A stretch of DNA of 64,000 bases from Algibacter lectus (GTDB taxonomy: Bacteria; Bacteroidota; Bacteroidia; Flavobacteriales; Flavobacteriaceae), in contig NZ_FOLN01000006.1 of the NCBI RefSeq assembly GCF_900112395.1, positions 186,001-250,000 of the forward strand, in the 5' to 3' direction. Positions 42,039 to 51,555 of the stretch are shown piece by piece; position 1 is the stretch's first letter; the number at the start of each line of letters is the position of its first letter. The position numbers and the translations under genes were made by a program. The notes under the pieces are model-generated. The model made no database searches. It had not been told where the DNA came from and was given only the letters and a program-made list of their open reading frames with translations.

Positions 42039-43430
42039 TTATTGCCCTCTAAAGAATATCATAGTGCTTATTGTTTTTACTAGTATATTTATATCTAAGA
42101 AAAAACTACGGTGCTTGATATAATAAAGATCGTATTGAAGTTTAAGCAAACTATCGTCTACCGAACTCCCATATCTCGTTTTCACTTGTGCCCAACCTGT
42201 AAGTCCGGGTTTAACAATATGTCGAGTTTCATAAAACGGCAATACGCTAGACAGCTCAGACACAAAACGTGGTCGTTCGGGCCTAGGCCCAATTAAACTC
42301 ATGTCTCCTTTTAAAATATTGATAAACTGAGGGATTTCGTCTAATCTAGAATGCCTTAGAAATTTACCAAACGGTGTTATTCTGGTGTCGTTTTTTTGAG
42401 CCCAAACTGCACCATTCTTTTCAGCATCTTCTACCATACTTCTGTATTTTATAATCTGAAAAGGTACTCCATTTTTCCCAATACGTTCTTGTGTGTAAAA
42501 AAGTGAACCTCTGTTTCCTATTAAATTCCCAATAAAAATTAAAGGCAGAAAAACCAAACTAACCACCAAACCAATTACTGAAATTGAAACATCAAAAATT
42601 CTTCTAAAAAACAAATACAACTTGTTATGATTGCTTCGGCTAAAAGGGAAATACTTATAAAAATCCTTACCTACAAATTGAACTGGAACACGCTGAGTCA
42701 TTTCCTCGTAAGCTTGTGTATATTCCTTTATAGGAAAACCACTTTCTAACAAGGTAATTAAATCACGATAGATCTCAGGGGTTATAGAATCTGAATCATA
42801 ACTTGCAATTACAATTTCCGATATATTTTCATCCTTAATAACCTGATGAATTTCAGTTGGACTAAATTCCCTTGCTCCTGTAAATTTTATATTATCAACT
42901 TGTTTTGTTTCACAATTAATAAAACCAACGATTTTGTAATTAGGATCGGAATTTTTAAAAGCTTCAACTATAGATTGAATACTTGAGATTTCGCCAACAA
43001 TTAAAGCTTTTTTATGAAACCTAGGCGATGTTATAAAAGTAACATAAAACCACCTCCAAACAAACAAGGCCGACACAATAGAAAAATAAAAATATAAAAT
43101 CTGTAACCTATTATCTGGTAAAACGGGTGTAAAAAGTGGTGTTAGAAAATAAAATAACACGGTGGTCGATGCCGTAAAAACAATATTAGCGAATGTTTTA
43201 TCTAGCTTGCTAGACTTTTGTAAATCGTAGAGTTCGAAAATTGTTCCGAATATAGACATGTATAACACAAGCACAAATACCCATTTCCAATTTTCTTTAT
43301 TGATGATAAAATAATTAAAATCGAAAAAATTACTAACCGCGTATAAAATGGTAAGCACCGCAAAAACGTCTATAATCCGTAATAAAACTTTACGTTCTGA
43401 AATATTAAAATGAATGCTACTTTTAAACAT
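42039..43430 (-). CDS. Undecaprenyl-phosphate sugar phosphotransferase (WcaJ/WbaP-like)
   Basis: 463 residues. Four or five N-terminal helices and a CoA-binding-like middle domain (KALIVGEISSIQSIVEAFK) are followed by the catalytic bacterial sugar transferase domain. That domain shows FFRRIFDVSISVIGLVVSLV, KYRSMVEDAEKNGAVWA, LDEIPQFINILKGDMSLIGPRPE and KPGLTGWAQV. It starts the repeat unit by placing a sugar-1-phosphate on undecaprenyl phosphate. It is the last gene of the long exopolysaccharide operon. The sugar cannot be read from sequence. Confidence 0.93.
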   Translation of the reverse strand: MFKSSIHFNISERKVLLRIIDVFAVLTILYAVSNFFDFNYFIINKENWKWVFVLVLYMSIFGTIFELYDLQKSSKLDKTFANIVFTASTTVLFYFLTPLFTPVLPDNRLQILYFYFSIVSALFVWRWFYVTFITSPRFHKKALIVGEISSIQSIVEAFKNSDPNYKIVGFINCETKQVDNIKFTGAREFSPTEIHQVIKDENISEIVIASYDSDSITPEIYRDLITLLESGFPIKEYTQAYEEMTQRVPVQFVGKDFYKYFPFSRSNHNKLYLFFRRIFDVSISVIGLVVSLVFLPLIFIGNLIGNRGSLFYTQERIGKNGVPFQIIKYRSMVEDAEKNGAVWAQKNDTRITPFGKFLRHSRLDEIPQFINILKGDMSLIGPRPERPRFVSELSSVLPFYETRHIVKPGLTGWAQVKTRYGSSVDDSLLKLQYDLYYIKHRSFFLDINILVKTISTMIFFRGQ

Positions 43431-43484
43431 TTTGCACTAGTTAGAGAGTTGTAAAGATATAAAAGTTAACTAGACTGCCCTTAT

Positions 43485-44495
43485 TTAACTTAAGAGATTA
43501 TACCATTGCTGTTTAACTTTATTCCAAGCATAACCTTCTACTTTTTGTCTTGCTCGGTTTGCCATTTCTTGCGTTTTGTTAACGTCGGAAATTAATACTT
43601 TTATAGCAGATACAAAAGCCTCAATATCATTAGATGCCACAAGCACTCCGTCTTTATTATTCTCTATTAAAAATGGCATTCCTCCTACGTTTGTAGAAAC
43701 TACAGGCAAGCCCAAAGCCATAGCTTCGATAACACTTACCGGTGTATTATCAATGGTGGTTGTGTTTATAAAAACATTAAAACCATCAGCTTTTTTATGC
43801 CAATCATTTTTAGACAATAAGCCTGTAAACTCAACTTCTACATTCAAACTTTTTGCTAATGATTTAGTCGATTCTAAACTTCCATCTTTCTCAGGACCAA
43901 TCATGCACAACTCAGTGTCTATATTTTCATTTTTTAGAGCTTTTAAAATATGAATTGCTAACCACGGATTATATATTTCTGAAAAAGAACGTACCCACAA
44001 TAATTTTATTGATTCATAGGTTTTCTTTTGAAATTTATAATCTTCTATTTTTATTGAGTTCGGGATGTAAACTATATTATTGAAATTATTGGCCTCAAAA
44101 TGAGATTTTAAGTATAATGATGGCGCCACATTTTTAAATGCATGTTTAAATACTGCTTTCGATAATTTAGGTGATTTCAATAATCGTTTAGGCAATTCGC
44201 CTCCGTGCAATATGGGAATATAATTTAGTTTAAAAAATCTGCAAAGCTGACTAACAAAGTAGGCATAATAAAAATTTAAGGTACTATAAGTATCGATTAA
44301 TACATAATCGACTGTTTTCCTATGTTTAAAAACAGTCCAAAGCATATCTAGAAAACGAAATATTATTGACTTATAGCTTGAAACAGAATTAACCTGAAAT
44401 CCCAAACTTTTTAGACCAGTCTCTAAGGTATCAATTGTAGATTCTGTTTTACCTTTTTTCGATAACTTGTTTCCTATGTAGAGGATTTTTTTCAA
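43485..44495 (-). CDS. Glycosyltransferase family 4 protein
   Basis: 336 residues, GT-B fold. The C-terminal domain has LLWVRSFSEIYNPWLAI, CMIGPEKDG, VFINTTTIDNTPVSVIEAMALGLPVVSTNVGGMPFLI with the GT4 E-x7-E type motif. It transfers a sugar from a nucleotide donor to the growing unit; donor and acceptor are unknown. It lies 5 nt after the preceding membrane-protein gene. Confidence 0.88.
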   Translation of the reverse strand: MKKILYIGNKLSKKGKTESTIDTLETGLKSLGFQVNSVSSYKSIIFRFLDMLWTVFKHRKTVDYVLIDTYSTLNFYYAYFVSQLCRFFKLNYIPILHGGELPKRLLKSPKLSKAVFKHAFKNVAPSLYLKSHFEANNFNNIVYIPNSIKIEDYKFQKKTYESIKLLWVRSFSEIYNPWLAIHILKALKNENIDTELCMIGPEKDGSLESTKSLAKSLNVEVEFTGLLSKNDWHKKADGFNVFINTTTIDNTPVSVIEAMALGLPVVSTNVGGMPFLIENNKDGVLVASNDIEAFVSAIKVLISDVNKTQEMANRARQKVEGYAWNKVKQQWYNLLS

Positions 44496-44500
44496 ACCAC

Positions 44501-46099
44501 TTACAGTTTATATAAATTAATAGAACCTTCAGTATGAATTAGCTCACCTGGCACTCCTTTATTTCTAGTCACAAAGTAATCAACATTAAACTTTTTTAAA
44601 TAAGTAACAACTTCTTGCATTGTTTCGAACTCATTAATAGTTTGCTGTCTATTATGCCAAGTAATAAACTGCTCAGGATTCCCCTCAATCAACATAGAAG
44701 CACCTTTACCATCAAAAACAACTGAACGTTGTGTAGAACCTCTATACAGATGACTTGCGCAGATTAAATCATCCATTTCGGTATGCTTCTTAATATAATT
44801 AGCCATTTTATCAACACTCAACATATTATCTCTTTCTGTTGAAAAAGCACTTAAATTATGAGGTAAAATAGTTTTTGTAATATCGTCTCCAATAAAAGGT
44901 ATCGTTTTAAACCAAATACTTTGACTAAATATTATTAGCACCAAATAGACTCCAACAAGATATGGCAAAACCTCAGCTCTAATTTTTTTTGTTTCAAAAA
45001 AAGATTTCAAAAATAACGCAAGCGCAAAAAACCCAGGAACAACAGCTACTTTTTGAACACGTATTAACTGAAAGGACAATCTTAAATTAAGACCTAATAG
45101 TCTGTTTACTAATTGTTCTACCGGCACACTAATGGTCGGGATTAGTACTAAAACTAATGTCATCAAAATTAACAGTTTGGCCTTCTGAAATTCAACTCTA
45201 TTTTTTATAGAAGATATTAAAAACCAAACTAAAGGTAAAATAAAAAATAATGTTTTAAAATGAATCCATTGTTTTAAAAATTGAAGCGGCTCATTAAAAT
45301 AAGAAGGAATTCTTGTTGTAAAAGCAGCATTAAAATCATCTATACTATAAGTAACTTCCGAAGATGTTTTTCCAAAATACGTTAAAACAAAAGGCAACAT
45401 ACCTAGTAAGACACTTAATATTACAATAATAAACTTAGGCCATGTAAACCATTTTTCCTTTGGAAAATAAACAGGGATTAATACTATAAAAGTAATAAAT
45501 AACAAAATCCCTCCAAGCCCCGTAATAGGATGAAAATTAAAAATAAACCCCATTACAAACCCTGACATCACAATCCTTAAATATGATGATGATGATGATG
45601 ATAGTAGTAAAAATGGCAGAGGCAATAAGCTTATATAGACTGTTCTAGGCATAATAGTCCAAAGATCTGATATACCCCAAATCTCGAGCCCAGGCAACCA
45701 AATAACACCGCGAATTACAATCGACACCAAGAAGGCTATCCAAAAATTATTCACGAATTTAAAAAACAGAAAAAACCACAATATACCAAATAGTAAATGG
45801 CAAATTAATCCTAAAACGTTAATTGCTTGAACATAATCGTGATTGGTAAAACCTGCAATAAAACGTAACGATTGCACGTAAAACGGTGTATAGTATTTTA
45901 CATTTTCGATGTTATCTAAAAACAAATCACTTTTAAATAATTTTGGATTATCAAACTTCTGAGCAACCGGAATAATATTCTGAATATCGGAAGATAGTTC
46001 GCTATAGCTAGCGTTTAAATTATCTAAATAATAAGCTAGAGCAATTACAATATTAAATACAATAACTAAGTGCAATTTAAACCTACCTAACCCCATCAT
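44501..46099 (-). CDS. Multi-pass membrane protein, GT-C-like
   Basis: 532 residues with about ten to twelve membrane helices and a soluble C-terminal part (DKMANYIKKHTEMDDLICASHLYRGS, FNVDYFVTRNKG). The first loop contains acidic residues (YSELSSDIQNIIP), as in GT-C fold transferases that use polyprenyl-phosphate sugars. The family is not one I can name with certainty. A run of six Ser is encoded by a perfect GAT (minus: ATC) triplet repeat at 45585-45602. It sits between two glycosyltransferases in the EPS operon, so sugar transfer or export is likely. Confidence 0.65.
   Translation of the reverse strand: MMGLGRFKLHLVIVFNIVIALAYYLDNLNASYSELSSDIQNIIPVAQKFDNPKLFKSDLFLDNIENVKYYTPFYVQSLRFIAGFTNHDYVQAINVLGLICHLLFGILWFFLFFKFVNNFWIAFLVSIVIRGVIWLPGLEIWGISDLWTIMPRTVYISLLPLPFLLLSSSSSSYLRIVMSGFVMGFIFNFHPITGLGGILLFITFIVLIPVYFPKEKWFTWPKFIIVILSVLLGMLPFVLTYFGKTSSEVTYSIDDFNAAFTTRIPSYFNEPLQFLKQWIHFKTLFFILPLVWFLISSIKNRVEFQKAKLLILMTLVLVLIPTISVPVEQLVNRLLGLNLRLSFQLIRVQKVAVVPGFFALALFLKSFFETKKIRAEVLPYLVGVYLVLIIFSQSIWFKTIPFIGDDITKTILPHNLSAFSTERDNMLSVDKMANYIKKHTEMDDLICASHLYRGSTQRSVVFDGKGASMLIEGNPEQFITWHNRQQTINEFETMQEVVTYLKKFNVDYFVTRNKGVPGELIHTEGSINLYKL
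45585..45602. repeat. Trinucleotide microsatellite (GAT)6 in coding sequence
   Basis: Six perfect GAT units on the plus strand, read as serine codons on the minus strand in the 532-residue membrane protein. Unit gain or loss would change the Ser run without a frameshift. Confidence 0.8.
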
Positions 46100-47038
46100 T
46101 TAATTAGATTTTGGTGCTTTCGTAATATCATAATGAATGGCCTGTAATAATAACTGAAAGCCTATGATAATTGTTAACGTCACCAACATAATCGTGCCAG
46201 TTGGAGCGAAAATAGATTGACTAGTATAAAACCACCAATTGTACACCCCGTAAATCAAACCAAACAAGAACAAAGGAACACCAAACAAGATATAAATGGA
46301 TGACATATTAAAATCGTAAATAAAATAAGACTTAGTAATACGCTTAACAAAAGTTTTAAACAGCTTTGGCAGAAATACAAAAGGCATTTTCCAAACACTC
46401 ATGCTCGATTTTTCGGTTCCATAAATTGCTGGCATAGCAATATCTTTAATCCTAGCATCCTGAAAATACAGTTCAGCAATTAAAGATGTTTCAAAATAAT
46501 ACCGATCGGCAATATTATCATAATCTAACTTAGCTAAGGTTTCTGTTTTTACTGCAAAAAAACCGTTTGTTGGATCGAAGTTATTCCAATACCCGGTGGC
46601 TGCTTTTGTTAAAAAAGATAAAACTAAATTTCCTATTTTACGAACCAAAGGCATTGACTTTAAAGCTTTAAAATCTCTAAAACGATTACCCTTAGCATAT
46701 TCAGCATTATTATTTATCAACGGATTAATTAGAGCTTCAATATAGCTCGTATCCATTTGATCATCGGCATCTACTTTAACAACAATATCTATATTATCAA
46801 CAATAGCCGCTTTAAAACCTGCTTTAGTAGCCCCACCAACACCAATATTAACTTCATTAGTTAGGTAAACTAAATTTTTAAACACACTTAACTCTTCTTT
46901 TGGTAAAGTTTCATCTCCACAATCATCAACAATATAAATGTTATCTATAAAATCTGGTAATTCACGGACAACATCAACTATATGGTTAGATGCATTATAG
47001 TAAGGTATAACAACGGCTATTTTATTTTGATTTAGCAT
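46100..47038 (-). CDS. Glycosyltransferase family 2, polyprenyl-phosphate sugar synthase type
   Basis: 312 residues. The N-terminal GT-A domain has VVIPYYNASNHIVDVVREL, VDDCGDE and the DxD-like VKVDADDQMD. Two C-terminal membrane helices follow. It resembles dolichol/undecaprenyl-phosphate sugar synthases such as ArnC/DPM1. It would supply a lipid-linked sugar to GT-C type enzymes, and the next gene encodes a GT-C-like membrane protein. It overlaps the preceding polymerase gene by 17 nt. Confidence 0.85.
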   Translation of the reverse strand: MLNQNKIAVVIPYYNASNHIVDVVRELPDFIDNIYIVDDCGDETLPKEELSVFKNLVYLTNEVNIGVGGATKAGFKAAIVDNIDIVVKVDADDQMDTSYIEALINPLINNNAEYAKGNRFRDFKALKSMPLVRKIGNLVLSFLTKAATGYWNNFDPTNGFFAVKTETLAKLDYDNIADRYYFETSLIAELYFQDARIKDIAMPAIYGTEKSSMSVWKMPFVFLPKLFKTFVKRITKSYFIYDFNMSSIYILFGVPLFLFGLIYGVYNWWFYTSQSIFAPTGTIMLVTLTIIIGFQLLLQAIHYDITKAPKSN

Positions 47039-48353
47039 TAATAAAATAATAACGTGGTGCTATTAGCATAACCACAATTAACAAAAAGTACCCTAAAATA
47101 GTAAATAATGAACGGTATATATATAAATGTTCTCCAAAAAATAAAGTAACCATCATGGCTAAAACAAGCCCTTGTAATACTGTTCTTAAAGAATTAGCTT
47201 TTCCAAATTTTAAAAACAAGTAATTTGACAACCATTTAAAATACAAAAACAGTCCCACTAATCCTAATTCATTTATTAAACTTAAATAGATATTATGCGC
47301 GGAAAACTGAATTAACAACCTATTATTCAAACCTATACCAAAAGGCATTATTAAAGGGTTTTCTATCAAATAATAAAAATACCTAACAGATAATTGTTTT
47401 CGCCCTGCTCCTAAATCCTCATACAAATCACCAACATCTAAACTCTCTCCCGTAAAAACACCAGGATTAGAAACCTTATTAACCACACGGTTTTCAATAG
47501 TTGTAGTTATATTTTCAATTAAGTCGAGGTTCAAGAAAAAAGCAACAATAACTCCAACTGAAATAAGAATTGATAATCCAATAAACTTTTTAGTATTCAC
47601 TACAAATAAATAGCAAACAAAGATGATTAAAGCTAGATAAGTTGTCCGAGATCCAGAAACTCCAATTGTCGCCAAACTAGTTAATAAAGCACTTATAACT
47701 AATATTTTATTTACTTTTAATTGACTCTGGAGTAGTAAACCTGTAGCAAATATGAAGGAAAAAAACATATTCATACCTAAGTTAATTTTATTAGGTCCCA
47801 AAGCACCTGATAAAAAACCTCCGTAAGATTCTAAATAAATATCATTCCATAGAAACGGGACCAATCCAGCGTGTTGAGAAAACACTAAAATAGCTTCTGC
47901 TATTGCTAATATCAATATTAAACTTGCAGCATACTTATAATTAGAACGCTTTCTGAGGTACATAGACATTAAAACTGCTGTATAAAAAAAAGCTAACAAG
48001 TGATAATAATATAGACATGTTTGCACGAACCATAATGGACGACCTTTATATATACTGAAAGCGGCATTTAGAATTAAAGAAAAACCAGCCCATAAAACAA
48101 AAATTTTTAAATATTTAAAATACGTTTTTGAGTTTATATATACAGCAAATAACTTCAGGTTATTGTATACAATGAATAAAATAACAAAACCAACGAGGTC
48201 ATGTAGTCTTAACTCGTTACCTCCTGTTAAATTGTATTTAAGCGCTGGCAAATTATAAAAATAGGAAATCACCATAAGTAGTAAAGCAACCTTAACATAG
48301 ATTGATTTAAACAAGTGTTCTATTTTATTATTAACTCGTTCGCTTGTAGTCAT
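47022..48353 (-). CDS. O-antigen ligase/polymerase-like membrane protein (Wzy)
   Basis: About 443 residues from the ATG at 48353; the frame opens two codons earlier at a TTG next to the preceding stop. It has ten to twelve membrane helices and a large loop with the Wzy_C-type pattern (SGSRTTYLALIIFVC and, later, FGIGLNNRLLIQFSAHNIYLSLINELG with the catalytic-type His). It polymerises or ligates lipid-linked repeat units in the periplasm. As the only Wzy candidate in the cluster it is the probable polymerase. Confidence 0.85.
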   Translation of the reverse strand: MTTSERVNNKIEHLFKSIYVKVALLLMVISYFYNLPALKYNLTGGNELRLHDLVGFVILFIVYNNLKLFAVYINSKTYFKYLKIFVLWAGFSLILNAAFSIYKGRPLWFVQTCLYYYHLLAFFYTAVLMSMYLRKRSNYKYAASLILILAIAEAILVFSQHAGLVPFLWNDIYLESYGGFLSGALGPNKINLGMNMFFSFIFATGLLLQSQLKVNKILVISALLTSLATIGVSGSRTTYLALIIFVCYLFVVNTKKFIGLSILISVGVIVAFFLNLDLIENITTTIENRVVNKVSNPGVFTGESLDVGDLYEDLGAGRKQLSVRYFYYLIENPLIMPFGIGLNNRLLIQFSAHNIYLSLINELGLVGLFLYFKWLSNYLFLKFGKANSLRTVLQGLVLAMMVTLFFGEHLYIYRSLFTILGYFLLIVVMLIAPRYYFINAKSK

Positions 48354-48359
48354 TACCAA

Positions 48360-49430
48360 CTAAATAGTTTTGTAAACAGTTTTTACTTTAATTAAGGTTG
48401 TATCTTCTGAAAATTGCATCTCAATTTTTTCTTTGAGACATACAGCCGCTAATTTAGACTTTTCGATATTGTTAATATATTCTATTAAAGCTTTTTTTAA
48501 AAGAATGCTGTTTTGAGCTTCTATCAATTGTCCTTCATTAGCATGAGACATTACCAAACTACAATCTCCTACATTGGTACAAATAACAGGTAGTCCTGCT
48601 AATCCATACTCTAACAATGCCAAAGGTAAGCCTTCAGATTTTGAGGACAAAACACCAATCGTGCATTGCTGTAAAATAGCAGAAGTATCTGCACAACTAC
48701 CATAAATAAAGACCGACGTTTCTAATTTATTTAAATTAATAAACTCAAAAATAGATTTAGAATACGCATCATTAAAATCCTGACCTACTAAATGCAAAGT
48801 CCACATTGGTTCAGTTTTTAAAACCGCTTTAAAAGCTTTCAGTAAATTTAAATGATCTTTTTGTGGTCTTAAATTTGCTAAACATACAATGCGCTTCCCT
48901 TCTACTCCTTTTAATTTTGTAGTTAGCGCATTATTATTTTTTACTGCATAGTTAGGTAAATAACTAACTGATTTCACTTTAAGTGTTGTTTTTGCCCAAG
49001 TTTCTAATTTAGAATTTACACTAAATATATGATTAAAAAAACGTGAACAAAGTTTTAACATCTGCTTTGGTCGTTGCTTTAAAAATTCGCTTTTACCATA
49101 GTGATCATGCCAAACCAATTTTAATTTGGGCTGTAACAACTTAATTAAAGTTGCTAAAAAAAAAGACGAACCATGCGCATGGATAATGTCTATATCTTCA
49201 TTTTTAATAAACTGATGTAATCGTTTAATAGCTTTTACATCTATGGTTTTCTTTTTATTTAAAAATAAATAGCCAACGCCTTTATTTAATTCGCCTTTCA
49301 AAAGTCCTTCTGCTCTGGTAGTACACAAATAACTTGCGTCAATCATGTGCACTAAGCCATTGGCGTAGTTTACTGCAACACGCTCTGCGCCTCCTGCTTC
49401 CAAGCTATCAATTAATTGTAGTACTTTCAT
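48360..49430 (-). CDS. Glycosyltransferase family 4 protein
   Basis: 356 residues, GT-B fold: N-terminal IDSLEAGGAERVAVNYANGL, C-terminal GKRIVCLANLRPQKDHLNLLKAF, LVGQDF, LSSKSEGLPLALLEYGLAGLPVICTNVGD. The Glu of SEGLPLALLE fits the GT4 motif. It starts at the ATG that overlaps the stop of the previous glycosyltransferase (TAATG). Donor and linkage unknown. Confidence 0.9.
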   Translation of the reverse strand: MKVLQLIDSLEAGGAERVAVNYANGLVHMIDASYLCTTRAEGLLKGELNKGVGYLFLNKKKTIDVKAIKRLHQFIKNEDIDIIHAHGSSFFLATLIKLLQPKLKLVWHDHYGKSEFLKQRPKQMLKLCSRFFNHIFSVNSKLETWAKTTLKVKSVSYLPNYAVKNNNALTTKLKGVEGKRIVCLANLRPQKDHLNLLKAFKAVLKTEPMWTLHLVGQDFNDAYSKSIFEFINLNKLETSVFIYGSCADTSAILQQCTIGVLSSKSEGLPLALLEYGLAGLPVICTNVGDCSLVMSHANEGQLIEAQNSILLKKALIEYINNIEKSKLAAVCLKEKIEMQFSEDTTLIKVKTVYKTI

Positions 49431-50551
49431 TAGTTAGAGGTTAATAAACGTTTTATTTCTGTTTCAAAAACATCTAAAGTGTACTGTTGTGACCATTCAG
49501 AAGCATTTATGGATTGTTCGCGTAACAAGGCTTTATCCAACAAACAACTTTCAATTTTGTTAACTGCAGACTCTAAATCAGGTGCTATCAAAAGGCCTCT
49601 TTTTCCATGATCTAACATATTTGGCACACAAGATATTGACGTAGCAATAGGTATGACGCCATAAAACATAGCTTCCGCTAGTGCTTTGGGCCAACCTTCG
49701 GACTTTGATGCTAATATTGAAAAATGTGATTGTTTTAATGCAGCTTTTATGGTTTCACTGGTTTGATTTCCGTGTAAAACGATATAATTCCCCAAATTAT
49801 TTTGGTCTATGTACTGCTGTAATTCTGATTTTAAAATACCATCGCCATATATTGATAAGTAACTTGGCGTGCCTCTGTTAATTAAAGCTTCAACAATTTG
49901 TATAGCCAACAATGGACGTTTCCCTTCAACCAAACTGCCTACAAAAATAAAATGTAAATCAGCAGAATAATCTCTTAAACGAATCGCTTCTCGATCTACA
50001 TTTTTAAAGGTGGCTGTAAAGAATGACTTGATATTTTTAGCCTGATTGTACCACTCACCATAAACTAAAGCAGTCATATTTTTAGTCCAAGTGGTATTTG
50101 AAAGTATTTTTTTTTGAAGTTTGTAACTTAAGGGTTGCTTCGCATTTGGATCCCAATTACCTGCATATTTTGCGGTTTTTAATTTCTTCGGAAAAAAAAC
50201 CTGAACCATACAACCTAGTAAACCTATATTTCCTGGACATCTTAAATGAATATGGTCTGCACGTTTACAAACCTGAAATAACTTATAGAGAATAAATGGT
50301 ATCGCTAATAATGATTTTAAACCATGACTAAAATTAATAAATGCTAGAGATGGTATTGGTGTAAATTTAATTTTGTTATGCTGATAAGCTATATCTATTT
50401 CAGAAATGGGTGTATCTGTTGTTGGAGCTACAATTTCAACCTCATCTACATAGTTTAACCACAAATTCATCTCACGCACATAAGGTGCATAGGCAAACCA
50501 TTGCTGTGCTTTTGGTTTATGAAAAACATGTGTGATAATTAAAAAACGCAT
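49430..50551 (-). CDS. Glycosyltransferase (GT4-like)
   Basis: 373 residues. The N-terminus is RFLIITHVFHKP and the C-terminal nucleotide-binding half has FVGSLVEGKRPLLAIQIVEAL, YGDGILKSELQQYI and ILASKSEGWPKALAEAMFYGVIPIAT. Both ends overlap neighbours as TAATG, so it is tightly coupled with the GT genes on either side. Donor and acceptor are unknown. Confidence 0.88.
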   Translation of the reverse strand: MRFLIITHVFHKPKAQQWFAYAPYVREMNLWLNYVDEVEIVAPTTDTPISEIDIAYQHNKIKFTPIPSLAFINFSHGLKSLLAIPFILYKLFQVCKRADHIHLRCPGNIGLLGCMVQVFFPKKLKTAKYAGNWDPNAKQPLSYKLQKKILSNTTWTKNMTALVYGEWYNQAKNIKSFFTATFKNVDREAIRLRDYSADLHFIFVGSLVEGKRPLLAIQIVEALINRGTPSYLSIYGDGILKSELQQYIDQNNLGNYIVLHGNQTSETIKAALKQSHFSILASKSEGWPKALAEAMFYGVIPIATSISCVPNMLDHGKRGLLIAPDLESAVNKIESCLLDKALLREQSINASEWSQQYTLDVFETEIKRLLTSN

Positions 50552-51549
50552 TATTGAATTTTAGGTTTGTTAAATATAAGCGAAATCCAACCAATGTTAC
50601 GACCTAAGGTTTCGGTTAATGCTTTTAATTTCTCTTTAGAAGTGATGATATTTGTAGCTCTAATGGTCATTAATAATAACTCGGTCGCATGAAATTTAAA
50701 GCTAGCTTTTAAAGTAGGATTTGGATATTTGACGCGCCACACATACCAACTGTTTCTAACTACCATTTTTCCATATTTATACTGGTTTGGTCGTCCAGAA
50801 CCATCATGAAAATGAGCCAGTTTAGCATTGGTATTAATATATAATGGTCCTAATTTAGCTAATCGTATTGAAAAATCGGCATCTTCATACAAGCCATAAC
50901 CCTCAAAATAAGTTGAAAATGATAACTGCTTAAAGACTTCTTTTTTATAACTAGAAACGCCACCCATTAGTTGTTCTACTTCATAAACTTTACCAGAAGG
51001 TGGTAAAAAACTAACCGAACGTCCATGTGCAAATGTTGGTAAAAATCCAGGATTTGTATCAGGTTGTAAACCAAAAATGGCTCTGATTTTAAATCTAGAG
51101 GGCTCATTGCGCATCCAGTTATCAAAATAGAATTTGGATGATTTATTGGCTTTATCTGATACTTCCCATTTTACTTCGTTAGTGATATAACCTCCTACAG
51201 CTAGCGCTTGTGGATGCGTTTGATAGGTAGTAATTAATTGCTCAAAATAATCTTTTTCTAAAACAACATCATCATCCAAAAAGCAAACAACCTCATTGGA
51301 TTTATCGACTTTACTAATTCCAAAATTACGTTGTTTGGTCAAGCCTCTATTAGCCTCATCAACCTTAAAATATTTAAGGTTTTTAAAAGTTTTTTTATTT
51401 AAAACTGTTTCAGTTTCAGAATTTGAAGAGCCATCTATTACAAGTATTTCATTAGGATACAATGACTGCAAGGCAACGGACTTTAAAAGCTTAAGGATAG
51501 CTTCTGGTCGCATATAGGTGCAAATGACTAATGAAACAGAAAAATTCAT
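50551..51549 (-). CDS. Glycosyltransferase family 2 protein
   Basis: 332 residues, GT-A fold: SLVICTYMRPEAILKLLKSV, ILVIDGSSN, VVCFLDDDVVLEKDYFEQL with the DDD metal site and the later FEGYGLYEDADFSIRLAKLG acceptor-site block. It transfers a sugar in the EPS repeat unit; specificity cannot be assigned. No membrane helix seen. Confidence 0.9.
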   Translation of the reverse strand: MNFSVSLVICTYMRPEAILKLLKSVALQSLYPNEILVIDGSSNSETETVLNKKTFKNLKYFKVDEANRGLTKQRNFGISKVDKSNEVVCFLDDDVVLEKDYFEQLITTYQTHPQALAVGGYITNEVKWEVSDKANKSSKFYFDNWMRNEPSRFKIRAIFGLQPDTNPGFLPTFAHGRSVSFLPPSGKVYEVEQLMGGVSSYKKEVFKQLSFSTYFEGYGLYEDADFSIRLAKLGPLYINTNAKLAHFHDGSGRPNQYKYGKMVVRNSWYVWRVKYPNPTLKASFKFHATELLLMTIRATNIITSKEKLKALTETLGRNIGWISLIFNKPKIQ

Positions 51550-51555
51550 AAATTA

